Source: an uncultured Clostridia bacterium (GTDB taxonomy: Bacteria; Bacillota; Clostridia; TANB77; CAG-508). Taken from it: a stretch of DNA of 55,889 nucleotides. A program made the translations under genes and the position numbers. Numbering within the stretch: the stretch's first letter is position 1; every line of letters begins with the position of its first letter. The stretch covers positions 1-55,889 of the forward strand of contig CAKPEG010000009.1 of NCBI GenBank assembly GCA_934149275.1, read 5' to 3'. The notes below the pieces were generated by a model, which was not told where the DNA came from, made no database searches, and worked only from the letters and a program-made list of their open reading frames with translations. Below are positions 25,377 to 33,535 of this stretch, piece by piece.

Positions 25377-26579
25377 ATGAAAAAAAGATACTTTTTTATA
25401 ATTTTAATATTGTTGTTAATATTGATATATACATCTAACATTACACAGCTTCCATCTAGAGTTTTTCTACTAAATGGTGAAAATATACAAATAAAAAAAG
25501 TTTATGGGGTTCAAATTAAAAGAACAAATAAAGAAATTCAAGAAACATGGCAAGATAAAAATTTAGAAACAACAAAAATGGATGTAATGCTTTTTGGAAA
25601 TATAAAAGTAAAAGAAATAGCAGTAACAACATATCCTAGAGTAAAAGTCATACCAGTTGGAAATCTTGTAGGATTGAAATTATATACAAATGGTGTACTG
25701 GTTATAGGAACAACCGAAATAAAATCAATTGATAATAAAATTGAAAAACCATATGAAGGAACGAATATAAAAGAAGGAGATACAATTTTAGAAGTAGATA
25801 ACAATGAAATTGACTCAACTCAAACATTACAAAAAGTTTTAAACGAATCTGAAGGAAGAGAAATTGAAATAAAATATGCAAGAGGAGGAGAGATATATAC
25901 AACAAATATAAAACCAACAAATACAGCAAAAGGAGAATATAAAATAGGTTTATGGGTTCGCGATAGCGCGAGCGGGGTAGGTACAATGGCTTTTTATGAG
26001 CCAGAAAGTAAAAGATTTGTTGCATTAGGACATGGAATTTCAGATGGCGATACAGGAGAATTATTAGATATCCAGACAGGAGAATTAGTAAATTCAAAAA
26101 TAGTAAGTATAAACAAAGGTAGAAAAGGATTACCTGGAGAAATAAAAGGAAGCATAGCAAAGCAAAAAACAATAGGTACAGTAACAAAAAATACAAATTT
26201 TGGCATATATGGAATTTTAAATGAAAATATAATAACGAATAATAAATATAAAGATGGATTAGAAATTGCATTAAGAAATGAAATAGAATTAGGAGAAGCA
26301 ACAATATTATCAACAACACATAATGGAGAAACCGAGGAGTATAAAGTAGAAATTGCATCAATAGATTCAGAAAATAACTCTAATAATAAAAGTATGCAAA
26401 TAAAAATAATAGATGAAAATCTACTAAATAGTACTGGGGGAATAATTTGTGGAATGAGTGGTTCTCCAATTATACAAAATAATAAAGTAGTAGGAGCATT
26501 AACGAATGTTTTAGTTTCTGATCCTCAAATTGGATATGGCGTTTTTGCAGATATAATGATAAAAGAAATGATGAAATAA
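25377..26579 (+). CDS. spoIVB: SpoIVB sporulation signalling protease (S55)
   Basis: Serine protease secreted from the forespore that triggers pro-sigma-K processing in the mother cell. 400 aa: an N-terminal signal anchor (residues 4-20), a PDZ domain (about 105-180; IKEGDTILEVDNNEID), and the S55 peptidase domain. The catalytic histidine is in FVALGHGISD and the catalytic serine in GGIICGMSGSPIIQNNKVVGA; the C-terminus GYGVFADIMIKEMM is typical. GAGGTAAC precedes the ATG. In most spore formers spoIVB neighbours recN and spo0A; here it follows the filament locus instead. Confidence 0.94.
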   Translation: MKKRYFFIILILLLILIYTSNITQLPSRVFLLNGENIQIKKVYGVQIKRTNKEIQETWQDKNLETTKMDVMLFGNIKVKEIAVTTYPRVKVIPVGNLVGLKLYTNGVLVIGTTEIKSIDNKIEKPYEGTNIKEGDTILEVDNNEIDSTQTLQKVLNESEGREIEIKYARGGEIYTTNIKPTNTAKGEYKIGLWVRDSASGVGTMAFYEPESKRFVALGHGISDGDTGELLDIQTGELVNSKIVSINKGRKGLPGEIKGSIAKQKTIGTVTKNTNFGIYGILNENIITNNKYKDGLEIALRNEIELGEATILSTTHNGETEEYKVEIASIDSENNSNNKSMQIKIIDENLLNSTGGIICGMSGSPIIQNNKVVGALTNVLVSDPQIGYGVFADIMIKEMMK

Positions 26580-26690
26580 AGTGATAGAAAGTCCATTGCA
26601 CTTCATTGAAGTGCTAATGGTCATGCAATTTTTAAAGTTAAAAATTTTCCATAAAATATATGATTTATGTTAGCAAGTTTCCTAGTATAT

Positions 26691-26741
26691 AAAAAATCCT
26701 ATTAAATTTACATGCTAAAACTGTAATTTTAATAGGATTTT
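26691..26741. terminator. Terminator between convergent spoIVB and murC
   Basis: Long A/T-rich inverted repeat AAAATCCTATTAAA / TTTAATAGGATTTT with a ~17-base loop and A/T runs on both sides, so it can serve both strands. The rest of 26580-26847 holds only a small palindrome (CACTTCATTGAAGTG). Confidence 0.75.
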
Positions 26742-26847
26742 CAAAAAGAATACCTTAATTTTTATGAAGTATTGTTTTTAATTATACTCAATTTATTAAA
26801 AGAATATTTTTAATATAAATCATAAATAAAATATTTTTATTTATGAT

Positions 26848-28233
26848 TTATGATTTCAAAATTTCTGGCCCGATATTTGTAACTGTTCCAGCGCCAAGAG
26901 TTAATACTAAATCATTAGCTTTAGCATGAGTTTTTACATAAGAAACAATTTCATCGAAATCTTTCATATATAAAGCTTCTTTATTATAATCTTTTATTCT
27001 GTTAACTAAATCTAATGAAGAAATATCATAAGTATTTTGTTCACGTGCAGCATAAATATCTGTAACTATTATATGGTCGAAAGAAAGAAGCGCACGAGCA
27101 AAATCATCTAAAAGATTTTTTGTTCTACTGTATGTATGTGGCTGGAAAATAACCCATGACTCTCTATATTCTTTATCTGCAATTGCTTTTGCAGTTGCAA
27201 CTATTTCAGTTGGATGATGTCCATAATCATCATAAATAGAAACACCATGATAAGATCCAACATATTCTAAACGACGGCTAGCACCTGTGAATTTAAGAAG
27301 TGCTGAGTAAATTACATTTTTATTAACTCCATAGTAAGAACAAAGAGCGATACAAGCCAATGCATTTGAAACATTATGGCGACCAGCAACAGATAATCTA
27401 ACATGCATATAAAACTTTCCACTACAAAATACATCAAATTCAGAATATCCAAGAGCATTATGCCTAATATTTTTTGCAACATAATTAGCACAAGTATTTT
27501 GAATTCCATATGTAATGAATTTACCTTTTACAACATCTTTTAGTGCAAGACATGATGAATCATCAGCATTTGTTACTAAAACACCATCTTCAGGAATTAG
27601 CCTTGCATATTTTTCAAAAGCAATTTTAATATTATCAAAAGTTTTAAAATAATCTAAATGATCATTATCAATATTTAAAATAACTTCTGCTTTTGGAGAA
27701 AAACGTAAAAAGTTTTCCATATATTCACAAGCTTCTAATATAAAATATTCGCTTTTTCCAACAGTATAGTTTCCATCAATCTGTTTTAACATAGCACCAA
27801 CTTGAATTGTAGGATCCAAATTTGCTTCCAAGAAACATAATGATATCATTGAAGTAGTAGTTGTTTTTCCATGTGTTCCAGAAATGCAAATACTTTCTTC
27901 ATATTTTCTTGTTAAAAAACCTACAAATTCACCACGAGTAACTAGTGGAATATTGAATTGTTTAGCAAGAACTATTTCAGGATCAGTATCCTTAATAGCA
28001 GCTGAATAAATAATTAAATCTGAATTTTTAGGATTAGTTAAATCATGACCAATAGTAACTTTAATACCAGATTTAATTAGTTTATCAGTGTAAGGACTTT
28101 TGGCTGTATCTGAACCTGTGACATCGAAATTCCAAGAATGTAAAGTCTCGGCAATAGCACTCATGCTAACGCCACCAACACCAATTAAGTGAATATGTTT
28201 ATAATTTTCTAAATTATTAATTCGAACTCTCAT
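26848..28233 (-). CDS. murC: UDP-N-acetylmuramate--L-alanine ligase MurC
   Basis: Adds L-alanine to UDP-MurNAc with ATP, the first step of the peptidoglycan stem peptide. From ATG 28233 (GGAAGGG upstream; the longer frame to 28284 is not supported) it is 461 aa. The N-terminal UDP-binding Rossmann motif is HLIGVGGVSMSAIAETL. The ATP-binding motif is CISGTHGKTTTTSM. The Mur-ligase centre includes LEACEYMENFLRF and NIDNDHLDYF, and the C-terminal domain has YDDYGHHPTEI and FQPHTYSRT, diagnostic of MurC. It is monocistronic and divergent from spoVG. Confidence 0.97.
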   Translation of the reverse strand: MRVRINNLENYKHIHLIGVGGVSMSAIAETLHSWNFDVTGSDTAKSPYTDKLIKSGIKVTIGHDLTNPKNSDLIIYSAAIKDTDPEIVLAKQFNIPLVTRGEFVGFLTRKYEESICISGTHGKTTTTSMISLCFLEANLDPTIQVGAMLKQIDGNYTVGKSEYFILEACEYMENFLRFSPKAEVILNIDNDHLDYFKTFDNIKIAFEKYARLIPEDGVLVTNADDSSCLALKDVVKGKFITYGIQNTCANYVAKNIRHNALGYSEFDVFCSGKFYMHVRLSVAGRHNVSNALACIALCSYYGVNKNVIYSALLKFTGASRRLEYVGSYHGVSIYDDYGHHPTEIVATAKAIADKEYRESWVIFQPHTYSRTKNLLDDFARALLSFDHIIVTDIYAAREQNTYDISSLDLVNRIKDYNKEALYMKDFDEIVSYVKTHAKANDLVLTLGAGTVTNIGPEILKS

Positions 28234-28300
28234 TTTAACCCTTCCTTCAGTAAGAAATACATTATACAAAAATTTTAAAATCAAATTTTATATGTCAAAA

Positions 28301-28352
28301 CCGGAGATTAAGAAAAATTATTAATGTAAATAATAATTAATTTCCGCTTTTA
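28301..28352 (+). repeat. Partial copy of the ~145-bp repeat (third hairpin only)
   Basis: Resembles the last third of the repeat family (CCGGAGATTAAGAA ... TTTCCGCTTTTA), directly upstream of copy C. This suggests an older or truncated copy beside it. Confidence 0.4.
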
Positions 28353-28356
28353 TTGC

Positions 28357-28499
28357 ATTATAGAAAAGTTCGCTAAACTTCCTATAATATAAAATAACAA
28401 TACACAGAAATTTGCTCTGAAAAATTCGTATAAAAAAATGCGGACTAAAAAATTATAACAGGTGAAAATATTAAAATTATCCGCATATCTGCTTTTGTT
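28357..28499 (+). repeat. Dispersed ~145-bp repeat, copy C
   Basis: ATTATAGAAAAGTTCG...CTTCCTATAATATAAAA, then ACACAGAAATTTGCTCTG, then GCGGACTAAAA ... ATCCGC and TGCTTTTGTT. It is more diverged than copy B in hairpins 2 and 3. Located in the murC-spoVG intergenic region, whose remaining ~120 bp (28500-28621) show nothing else. Confidence 0.75.
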
Positions 28500-28621
28500 T
28501 TTTAGCATAACAAATTATATAATGTTTTCAAGGAAATTTCAACTAAATTTATTGATTTATACATAATATGTGAAATAAAAATATTTGTGAGAAAAAATTA
28601 TAAAAAATGATGTAATTAAAA

Positions 28622-28650
28622 GAAGGAAAAAAAACTTTTTTGGCGAATAT
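28622..28650 (+). promoter_or_regulatory. Sigma-H promoter of spoVG
   Basis: GAAGGAAAA (28622-28630), an 11-base spacer, then GGCGAATAT (28642-28650). This matches RNAGGAWWW-N11-RNNGAATWW at every position. In B. subtilis spoVG is a classic sigma-H gene, so match and gene agree. The start codon lies about 70 bases downstream. Confidence 0.75.
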
Positions 28651-28719
28651 AATAATTGTACATATGTAATAATATATAATGTATGTATAATTTTTAAAAA
28701 CATTGGAAGGGGTGCTCAA

Positions 28720-28995
28720 ATGCAAATAACAGATGTACGTTTAAGAAAAGTAAATTCAGAAAACAGAATGAAAGCTGTTGCTTCTGTAACATTCGATAAC
28801 GAATTCGCAGTTCACGATATCAAAGTTATCGAATCACAAAATGGATTATTCATTGCTATGCCTAGCAGAAAAATCCCAAATAGTGGAGAGTTCAAAGATA
28901 TAGCTCATCCAATCAATGCTGAAACTAGAGAAAAAATTCAAAAAGCTATTTTAGAAGCTTATGAAGCTCCAGAAACAGAATCAGCAGAAGAATAA
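28720..28995 (+). CDS. spoVG: SpoVG, RNA-binding regulator
   Basis: Small RNA-binding protein affecting septation, sporulation and global regulation; 91 aa. The family start MQITDVRLRKV and the core VTFDNEFAVHDIKVIESQNGLFIAMPSRKIPNSGEFKDIAHPIN are essentially unmistakable. The C-terminal tail is acidic. A strong AGGGGTG ribosome-binding site precedes the ATG. Codon usage is slightly richer in C-ending codons, as in highly expressed genes. It has a sigma-H promoter and its own terminator. The usual neighbours purR and glmU are absent. Confidence 0.97.
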   Translation: MQITDVRLRKVNSENRMKAVASVTFDNEFAVHDIKVIESQNGLFIAMPSRKIPNSGEFKDIAHPINAETREKIQKAILEAYEAPETESAEE

Positions 28996-29002
28996 TAAAT
29001 AC

Positions 29003-29035
29003 AAAGAGTGCATTTTTGTGCACTCTTTTAATTTT
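29003..29035 (+). terminator. Terminator of spoVG
   Basis: AAAGAGTGCA-TTTT-TGCACTCTTT stem followed by TAATTTTA, eight bases after the spoVG stop. Confidence 0.88.
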
Positions 29036-29058
29036 ATTAACAAAAGATTTTTTAATTG

Positions 29059-29092
29059 AAAAAGAGCAACCCGCTTTGGGTCGCTCTTTTTT
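29059..29092. terminator. Second terminator between spoVG and the minus-strand gene
   Basis: AAAAGAGC-ACCC and GGGT-GCTCTTTTTT hairpin, 25 bases past the spoVG terminator. Like the terminator at 10085 it is GC-rich. A second short palindrome (GGTACTTATTTTATAAGTACC) overlaps the end of the minus-strand gene. Confidence 0.8.
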
Positions 29093-29120
29093 CGACAATG
29101 AAACGAAACACGGTAGGTAC

Positions 29121-29600
29121 TTATTTTATAAGTACCATTTTTACTTTTGCTACGAAATAGTCACCTATTGAGATGATAAGGTACACCAGCAGAATCCAAA
29201 GAATAATGAATATTGGTGTACTAATAGCAAAGAAGAATACTCCAACCAGCCCTGCAAAGAACATTGGCGAGATGTAATCCTTATGCACATCCAAGAGATG
29301 AAGATTCCTATCGTAAATTGCCTGGACACTTGTCTTGTCTTTCTCAAAATTGACATGAATCCGATCGCCACTAATAGTGATACTTTTAGCGGATTCCAAT
29401 AACTTGTCTGCATCGCCAGCAACAGATTCAGCTCGTTCCTGCAAGAGACTATAATCTGTATCTTTTTCCCACATGCCATACAATGACAATGTAACAAACC
29501 TTGATGCTATTACTGCACAGAGTAAGGCAAGGATAAGTCCGCAAACCTCGGGAAAAGAGAGCTTTTTTAATCTTCTAAAAAAGTTAGTTGTCCGTTTCAT
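29121..29600 (-). CDS. Unrecognised membrane protein of foreign-looking composition
   Basis: From ATG 29600 (AAAGGAGG upstream; the longer frame to 29699 is unsupported) the product is 159 aa. A basic N-terminus (MKRTTNFFRRLKKL) precedes a membrane helix (VCGLILALLCAVIASRFVTL). A ~65-residue soluble segment follows (LLQERAESVAGDADKLLESAKSITISGDRI), then two C-terminal helices. No family is recognised. Codon choice (CTG, ATC, GCC, GAC) is unlike the chromosome around it and like the gene at 10123-10713. It has its own promoter and terminator and stands alone, suggesting transfer. Confidence 0.75.
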   Translation of the reverse strand: MKRTTNFFRRLKKLSFPEVCGLILALLCAVIASRFVTLSLYGMWEKDTDYSLLQERAESVAGDADKLLESAKSITISGDRIHVNFEKDKTSVQAIYDRNLHLLDVHKDYISPMFFAGLVGVFFFAISTPIFIILWILLVYLIISIGDYFVAKVKMVLIK

Positions 29601-29710
29601 ATAAATTCCTCCTTTTAATTTTACAATGTGTTTATAAGTTACATTTATAACAACCAACCTAAATAAGGATGGATTAAAAGGGAATAAAAAATAAAGCATT
29701 TATACTTATA

Positions 29711-29739
29711 ATTATACTAGCCAGAGCCTTATTTGTAAA
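29711..29739 (-). promoter_or_regulatory. Promoter of the 29121-29600 gene
   Basis: On the minus strand TTTACA (29734-29739), 17-base spacer, TATAAT (29711-29716). The transcript would have a ~100-base leader. Confidence 0.7.
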
Positions 29740-29868
29740 GAAAAACACTAAAAAAAGGAATTTATAGGATAATAAATAAAATGAAGAATTTAATATATAG
29801 AACAAAAAATGAAAAAAATAATTAAATAAATATGGTTATAGTACAGTTGATTTTTATAACATAACAAA

Positions 29869-29897
29869 AAAAGAGATGAATCAAAATTCATCTCTTT
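29869..29897 (-). terminator. Terminator of tRNA-Leu
   Basis: AAAAGAGATGAA and TTCATCTCTTTT perfect arms, directly after the tRNA 3' CCA on the minus strand and followed there by a T-run. Confidence 0.88.
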
Positions 29898-29986
29898 TGG
29901 TGCAGGTGATCGGAGTCGAACCGATACGGGATTTAGGTCCCGCAGGATTTTAAGTCCTGTGCGTCTGCCAATTCCGCCACACCTGC
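29898..29986 (-). tRNA. tRNA-Leu (anticodon UAA)
   Basis: Minus strand. Acceptor stem GCAGGTG pairs with CACCTGC, and a CCA end is encoded. The anticodon stem-loop is CAGGA-CTTAAAA-TCCTG, placing TAA at positions 34-36. The long variable arm (CGGGACCTAAATCCCG) is the class II hallmark of leucine tRNA, and the T-arm reads CGGTTCGACTCCG. Confidence 0.96.
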
Positions 29987-30006
29987 ATGTCCTGCTGACA
30001 AGTGAT

Positions 30007-30036
30007 ATTATACAACGTTAAACTTTACTTTGTCAA
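30007..30036 (-). promoter_or_regulatory. Promoter of tRNA-Leu
   Basis: On the minus strand TTGACA (30031-30036), 18-base spacer, TATAAT (30007-30012), about 20 bases before the mature tRNA 5' end. Confidence 0.85.
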
Positions 30037-30189
30037 TACAAAATTTAAAAAAAATTAAAAAAATAAATCCAAATTCTTATAAGCCTTGAAAACACTAAAA
30101 AAATAAAACAAAAAAATTTAAAAACTTGATTTTAAAACATAAAAATAATAAAATATAAAATCATAAAATAAGAAGGAGAAAAAGATAAA

Positions 30190-30687
30190 ATGAAAATGCA
30201 TATAGTATTGGTAGAACCAGAAATACCACAAAATACAGGAAATATTGCTAGAACTTGTGCGGCAATAGGTGCTAAATTACATCTAGTATATCCACTAGGA
30301 TTTAATATTTCAGAAAAGCAAGTTAAAAGAGCAGGGTTAGATTATTGGGATAAGTTAGAAATAGAAGAACATACAAATTTTAAAGCATTCTTAAGTAAAT
30401 ATAAACCAGAAGAAAATAATATGTTTTTTGTAACGACAAAAGGAAAACATGTTTATTCAGACATAGATTATTCTGAAATGGAGGACGTATATATATTATT
30501 CGGAAAAGAAACCAAGGGATTACCAGAAGATATTTTAAAAACACATTTAGATCAAACAATAAGAATACCGATGAGAGAGACAATTAGATCTTTAAATTTA
30601 TCAAATTCTGTTGCAATAGTTGCATATGAAGTATTCAAACAACAAAATTTTGGCGGATTAGAAAAAATAAGTAATTATTTTGATTAA
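30190..30687 (+). CDS. trmL: tRNA (cytidine/uridine-34-2'-O)-methyltransferase TrmL
   Basis: SPOUT methyltransferase that 2'-O-methylates the wobble base of tRNA-Leu isoacceptors. The 165 aa length is normal. The three family motifs are visible: VEPEIPQNTGNIARTCAAIG near the N-terminus, LFGKETKGLPEDIL in the trefoil-knot region, and IPMRETIRSLNLSNSVAIVAYE at the C-terminal knot. GAAGGAG precedes the ATG; the second Met (residue 3) would serve equally. It happens to lie beside a tRNA-Leu gene on the opposite strand. Confidence 0.95.
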   Translation: MKMHIVLVEPEIPQNTGNIARTCAAIGAKLHLVYPLGFNISEKQVKRAGLDYWDKLEIEEHTNFKAFLSKYKPEENNMFFVTTKGKHVYSDIDYSEMEDVYILFGKETKGLPEDILKTHLDQTIRIPMRETIRSLNLSNSVAIVAYEVFKQQNFGGLEKISNYFD

Positions 30688-30723
30688 AAAAGTTAACAAT
30701 TTCGTAAAAAAGCTTTTTTAATA

Positions 30724-30753
30724 TTGTATAAATTAGCATAATAATGATATAAT
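30724..30753 (+). promoter_or_regulatory. Promoter of tmRNA
   Basis: TTGTAT (30724-30729), 18-base spacer, TATAAT (30748-30753); the mature tmRNA 5' end follows 14 bases later. Confidence 0.75.
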
Positions 30754-30766
30754 AAAAAAGTACTAT

Positions 30767-31115
30767 GGGGATGTAAAGGTTTCGACAGCTTTTTTGAAGT
30801 ATAGATAGCGAGTGGTGGACGTACCTGGCCACCTAAAAAGGTACAAATTAAAAATAAACGCTGATAATAACGAATTAGCATTTGCTGCCTAGTTGCAGCA
30901 ACGTCTTACTTTAGCAACCTACGGCTTTAGATAAGGCGACGATTAGTAGGAAACGAATTTATTATTTCTTCGGTAATAAAGGGATTTTAGAAGATATGTT
31001 CTAAACGAGTTTGTTTGTTAACTTTTTTAGAATGAAAAATAATAACAAACTGCACTCGGAGAGGTTTATATGGATGAAATTCTGGACAGGAGTTCGACTC
31101 TCCTCATCTCCACCA
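30767..31115 (+). ncRNA. ssrA: tmRNA (ssrA), tag peptide ADNNELAFAA
   Basis: Transfer-messenger RNA that rescues stalled ribosomes. The 5' end GGGGATG pairs with CATCTCC before the 3' ACCA, forming the tRNA-like acceptor stem. The T-arm GGAGTTCGACTCTCC is at the 3' end, and the conserved 5' AAAGGTTTCGACAG is present. The tag frame at about 30861-30893 reads GCT GAT AAT AAC GAA TTA GCA TTT GCT GCC TAG, giving ADNNELAFAA, an ending suited to ClpXP-type recognition. Length (349 nt) is normal. Confidence 0.96.
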
Positions 31116-31145
31116 CATATATTTGAAAGGATCATAAGCACGATT

Positions 31146-32189
31146 ATGAATATGAGAAAAAAAGTATTTTTTATTACTATTGGTTCACTTGTAGCATTAG
31201 TAATATTATTGTTAGCAGGAATTATCGTACTAAACGGAAGAAAAGAAACTAGAGTGTATAATGGAACGACGTTAGGGAAAAGTAATGAAACCAATACAAT
31301 TGTAAAAAATGATACAGAAACTGAAAATCAGGTTACAAATACAGAAAGCAATACGACTTCAAATCCAAATAATGGAGATCAAGAAGAAAATACATATGCC
31401 AAAACAGAAGATGGAAACTCAATTCCAATTACACCAAACTTTAAATATATAGGAGGAAACTCAAATAGTGGAGCTGTTATAGAAGATAAAGATGGAAACC
31501 AATTTGTTTGGATACCAGTTCCAGATTATAATTCTTACTATAGACAACTATTTGCAAATAACGGTGAAACAGATGAGAAAAAGTCTAAAAAAGAAGAAGA
31601 GGAAACATTAGAAGATTATAGTTTAAGGGATATAAATGCATATAATGAAGAATTTGATGATTCAATAAGAAATTATAAAGGATTTTATATTGCAAGATAT
31701 GAAGCAGGAAAAGAAAGTGTAAATGGTAAAAACAAGGCTGTTTCAAAAGCAGGAGTATTACCATGGACTCAGATTGTATGGGATGAAGCTAGAAAAGCGG
31801 CATTAGCAATGTATGATGAAAATAATTGTTTTCAAACGGATTTAGTTAATAGCTATGCATGGGATACAATATGCAACTGGCTAAGAGAAACAGGAACTAA
31901 TATTGATGATTCTATTCAATATGGAAATTATCAAAATAGTCCAAATGGACTTAGAAAAGTTGTAGAGACAGCTAGTAACGAAAGATGGCAAACAAATAAT
32001 ATATATGATATGGCAGGAAATGTTTGGGAATATACAACAGAAGAAAGTGGTGGACATGAAAAATATCATGTAGGTAGAGGCGGAGGCCATTGGAATGATG
32101 GCGACAAGTATCCAATTTCTTCAAGAGCAGAAACATCAGACGGATCAAATTTAGATGTAGGATTTAGGGTTGTATTATACTTAAAATAA
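31146..32189 (+). CDS. Membrane-anchored SUMF1/FGE-like domain protein
   Basis: The open frame extends back through the tmRNA, which cannot be coding, so ATG 31146 is chosen (347 aa). An N-terminal membrane helix (VFFITIGSLVALVILLLAGIIVL) is followed by a Thr/Asn-rich linker and then a C-type-lectin-like sulfatase-modifying-factor domain. Its marks are QFVWIPVPDYNSYY, FYIARYEAG, NNIYDMAGNVWEYTTE, GRGGGHWNDG and VGFRVVLYLK. The active-site cysteines of true formylglycine-generating enzymes are not evident, so it is probably a non-catalytic, ligand-binding version outside the cell. The start is only weakly supported by AAAGGA. Confidence 0.75.
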   Translation: MNMRKKVFFITIGSLVALVILLLAGIIVLNGRKETRVYNGTTLGKSNETNTIVKNDTETENQVTNTESNTTSNPNNGDQEENTYAKTEDGNSIPITPNFKYIGGNSNSGAVIEDKDGNQFVWIPVPDYNSYYRQLFANNGETDEKKSKKEEEETLEDYSLRDINAYNEEFDDSIRNYKGFYIARYEAGKESVNGKNKAVSKAGVLPWTQIVWDEARKAALAMYDENNCFQTDLVNSYAWDTICNWLRETGTNIDDSIQYGNYQNSPNGLRKVVETASNERWQTNNIYDMAGNVWEYTTEESGGHEKYHVGRGGGHWNDGDKYPISSRAETSDGSNLDVGFRVVLYLK

Positions 32190-32200
32190 TTAGATTTTAA

Positions 32201-32230
32201 TTGACATTTTTTTTAAGTTAAATATATAAT
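32201..32230 (+). promoter_or_regulatory. Promoter of the DUF5050-like gene
   Basis: TTGACA (32201-32206), 18-base spacer, TATAAT (32225-32230), 35 bases before the start codon. Confidence 0.8.
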
Positions 32231-32264
32231 ATTAATATGCAAAAGAAAAAGAGAGGGATTGAAA

Positions 32265-33335
32265 ATGGAAGAGAAAAAAGAAAGATTCAAATTTCTAAAA
32301 AAAGTTTCAGAAAAATTTAGCACATTGGATGAACAAAAAAAGAAAGTACTTATAATAAGTTCAATAGTAATAATTGCGCTAATTATAATAACAATTATAT
32401 CATCAGTTATTTTAGGACAAACAGTTGGTAGTGCTGGAAAAGTTACAGGTAATTTAAGAAACTCAGGATTTGCAGTTGGAAAAGGCAAAAAAGTTTATGT
32501 AAGTAGCACAATAATTACTGATCCTGAATCAGGAAAAAATGGTGTATACGAAATAAATTCTAAAGGAAAAGCAACATTAATTGATGAGAATGAATATGTA
32601 AAATCAATTAATATGTATAAAGGTAATTTATATTATTTAGCAATTAATCCATCAAAAACAGGGAACTATATCAGACAAGTAGTTAAAATAAAACCAAATG
32701 GTGAGAAAAAAGAAGTTTTAGTTGATAATATTGAAACATCTTCAATTGGAAATGATGCCTTAAATGTGAGTGATGGATGGATTTATTTCTTAAATTCAGA
32801 TAATAAATTAGAAAAAGTAAGAATTAAAGATAAGAAAAGACAACCAGTTGCTGATGAAGAAATTTCATATTTTCAAATCTCAGGAAAATATATTTATTAC
32901 ACAACAAAAGACGATGAATTCAAGAGAATGAAAAAGAATGGTTCATCAATAGAGAAAATAGGAAACGGAATAGATTCATTTCAAATTGTAGGAAATGATG
33001 TATATTATATAAGCAAAGCAAATCAATATTTAATGAAATTAAATTTAAAAGATAATACAGATAAATCAGTTATTGAAAGAAAAGTAAAAACATTTAATAT
33101 TTATGAAAAAACTATATATTATGCTGTAAATGAAGATTCTGAACAAGCAATCTACAAGAAAAAAATAAATGGAAAGAAGACAGAAAGAATAACTGATTTA
33201 TCAAGCGCAAATGTAATAATTTCTGTAGTTGGAAAATGGGTATATTACACAGATAAGGTAGTAGATTCACCTTATTATTATACAATATATAAAGTAAAAA
33301 CAAATGGAGCGGATAAACAAGAAGTGAATATCTAA
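32265..33335 (+). CDS. Membrane-anchored beta-propeller-like protein (DUF5050-like)
   Basis: From ATG 32265 (AGAGAGGG upstream; the in-frame TTG 32259 is not needed) the product is 356 aa. A basic N-terminus and a membrane helix at about residues 26-48 are followed by a repetitive outside domain. The repeats carry short strands such as GNLYYLAIN, GWIYFLNSDNKLEKV, KYIYYTTKDDEFKRM, NDVYYISKANQYLMKL and KWVYYTD, each a 'xxYYxxxxxxxLxKx' blade. This is the pattern of DUF5050/DUF5711-type propellers in Clostridia. Ligand and role are unknown. Confidence 0.65.
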   Translation: MEEKKERFKFLKKVSEKFSTLDEQKKKVLIISSIVIIALIIITIISSVILGQTVGSAGKVTGNLRNSGFAVGKGKKVYVSSTIITDPESGKNGVYEINSKGKATLIDENEYVKSINMYKGNLYYLAINPSKTGNYIRQVVKIKPNGEKKEVLVDNIETSSIGNDALNVSDGWIYFLNSDNKLEKVRIKDKKRQPVADEEISYFQISGKYIYYTTKDDEFKRMKKNGSSIEKIGNGIDSFQIVGNDVYYISKANQYLMKLNLKDNTDKSVIERKVKTFNIYEKTIYYAVNEDSEQAIYKKKINGKKTERITDLSSANVIISVVGKWVYYTDKVVDSPYYYTIYKVKTNGADKQEVNI

Positions 33336-33397
33336 AATCCAAAGAATGAGCGGACTTATATAAAATTGAGTCCGCTTAAATTGCGATAGGAGGAAAG

Positions 33398-33535
33398 ATG
33401 GGATTAGGAACAATTGCAGTTAACAAAAAAGTATTCAATTTAGATTTAATGAATATAGAAGAACTAGAATGTTTATTAGAAAAAGTAGAAAAGGAAAAAA
33501 ATAAGATAAAAAAAGAAATAAAAAAAATAAAATGA
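33398..33535 (+). CDS. 45-aa protein coupled to the coiled-coil gene
   Basis: A short frame, ATG 33398 to TGA 33533-33535, with a strong AGGAGG ribosome-binding site at 33388. The product MGLGTIAVNKKVFNLDLMNI... is amphipathic, with a C-terminal Lys/Glu helix. It overlaps the next gene as ATGA, which strongly suggests both are real and coupled. A small inverted repeat (AGCGGACT...AGTCCGCT, 33349-33376) lies just upstream. No family is recognised. Confidence 0.7.
   Translation: MGLGTIAVNKKVFNLDLMNIEELECLLEKVEKEKNKIKKEIKKIK

Noticed and set aside
25702..26361. 219-codon open frame on the minus strand
   Set aside because: Lies wholly inside spoIVB, is almost only Leu/Phe/Ile/Tyr (complement of A-rich codons) and has no ribosome-binding site.
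31011..31145. N-terminal extension of the SUMF1-like gene
   Set aside because: The extension runs through the 3' part of tmRNA, including its T-arm, so it is not coding.
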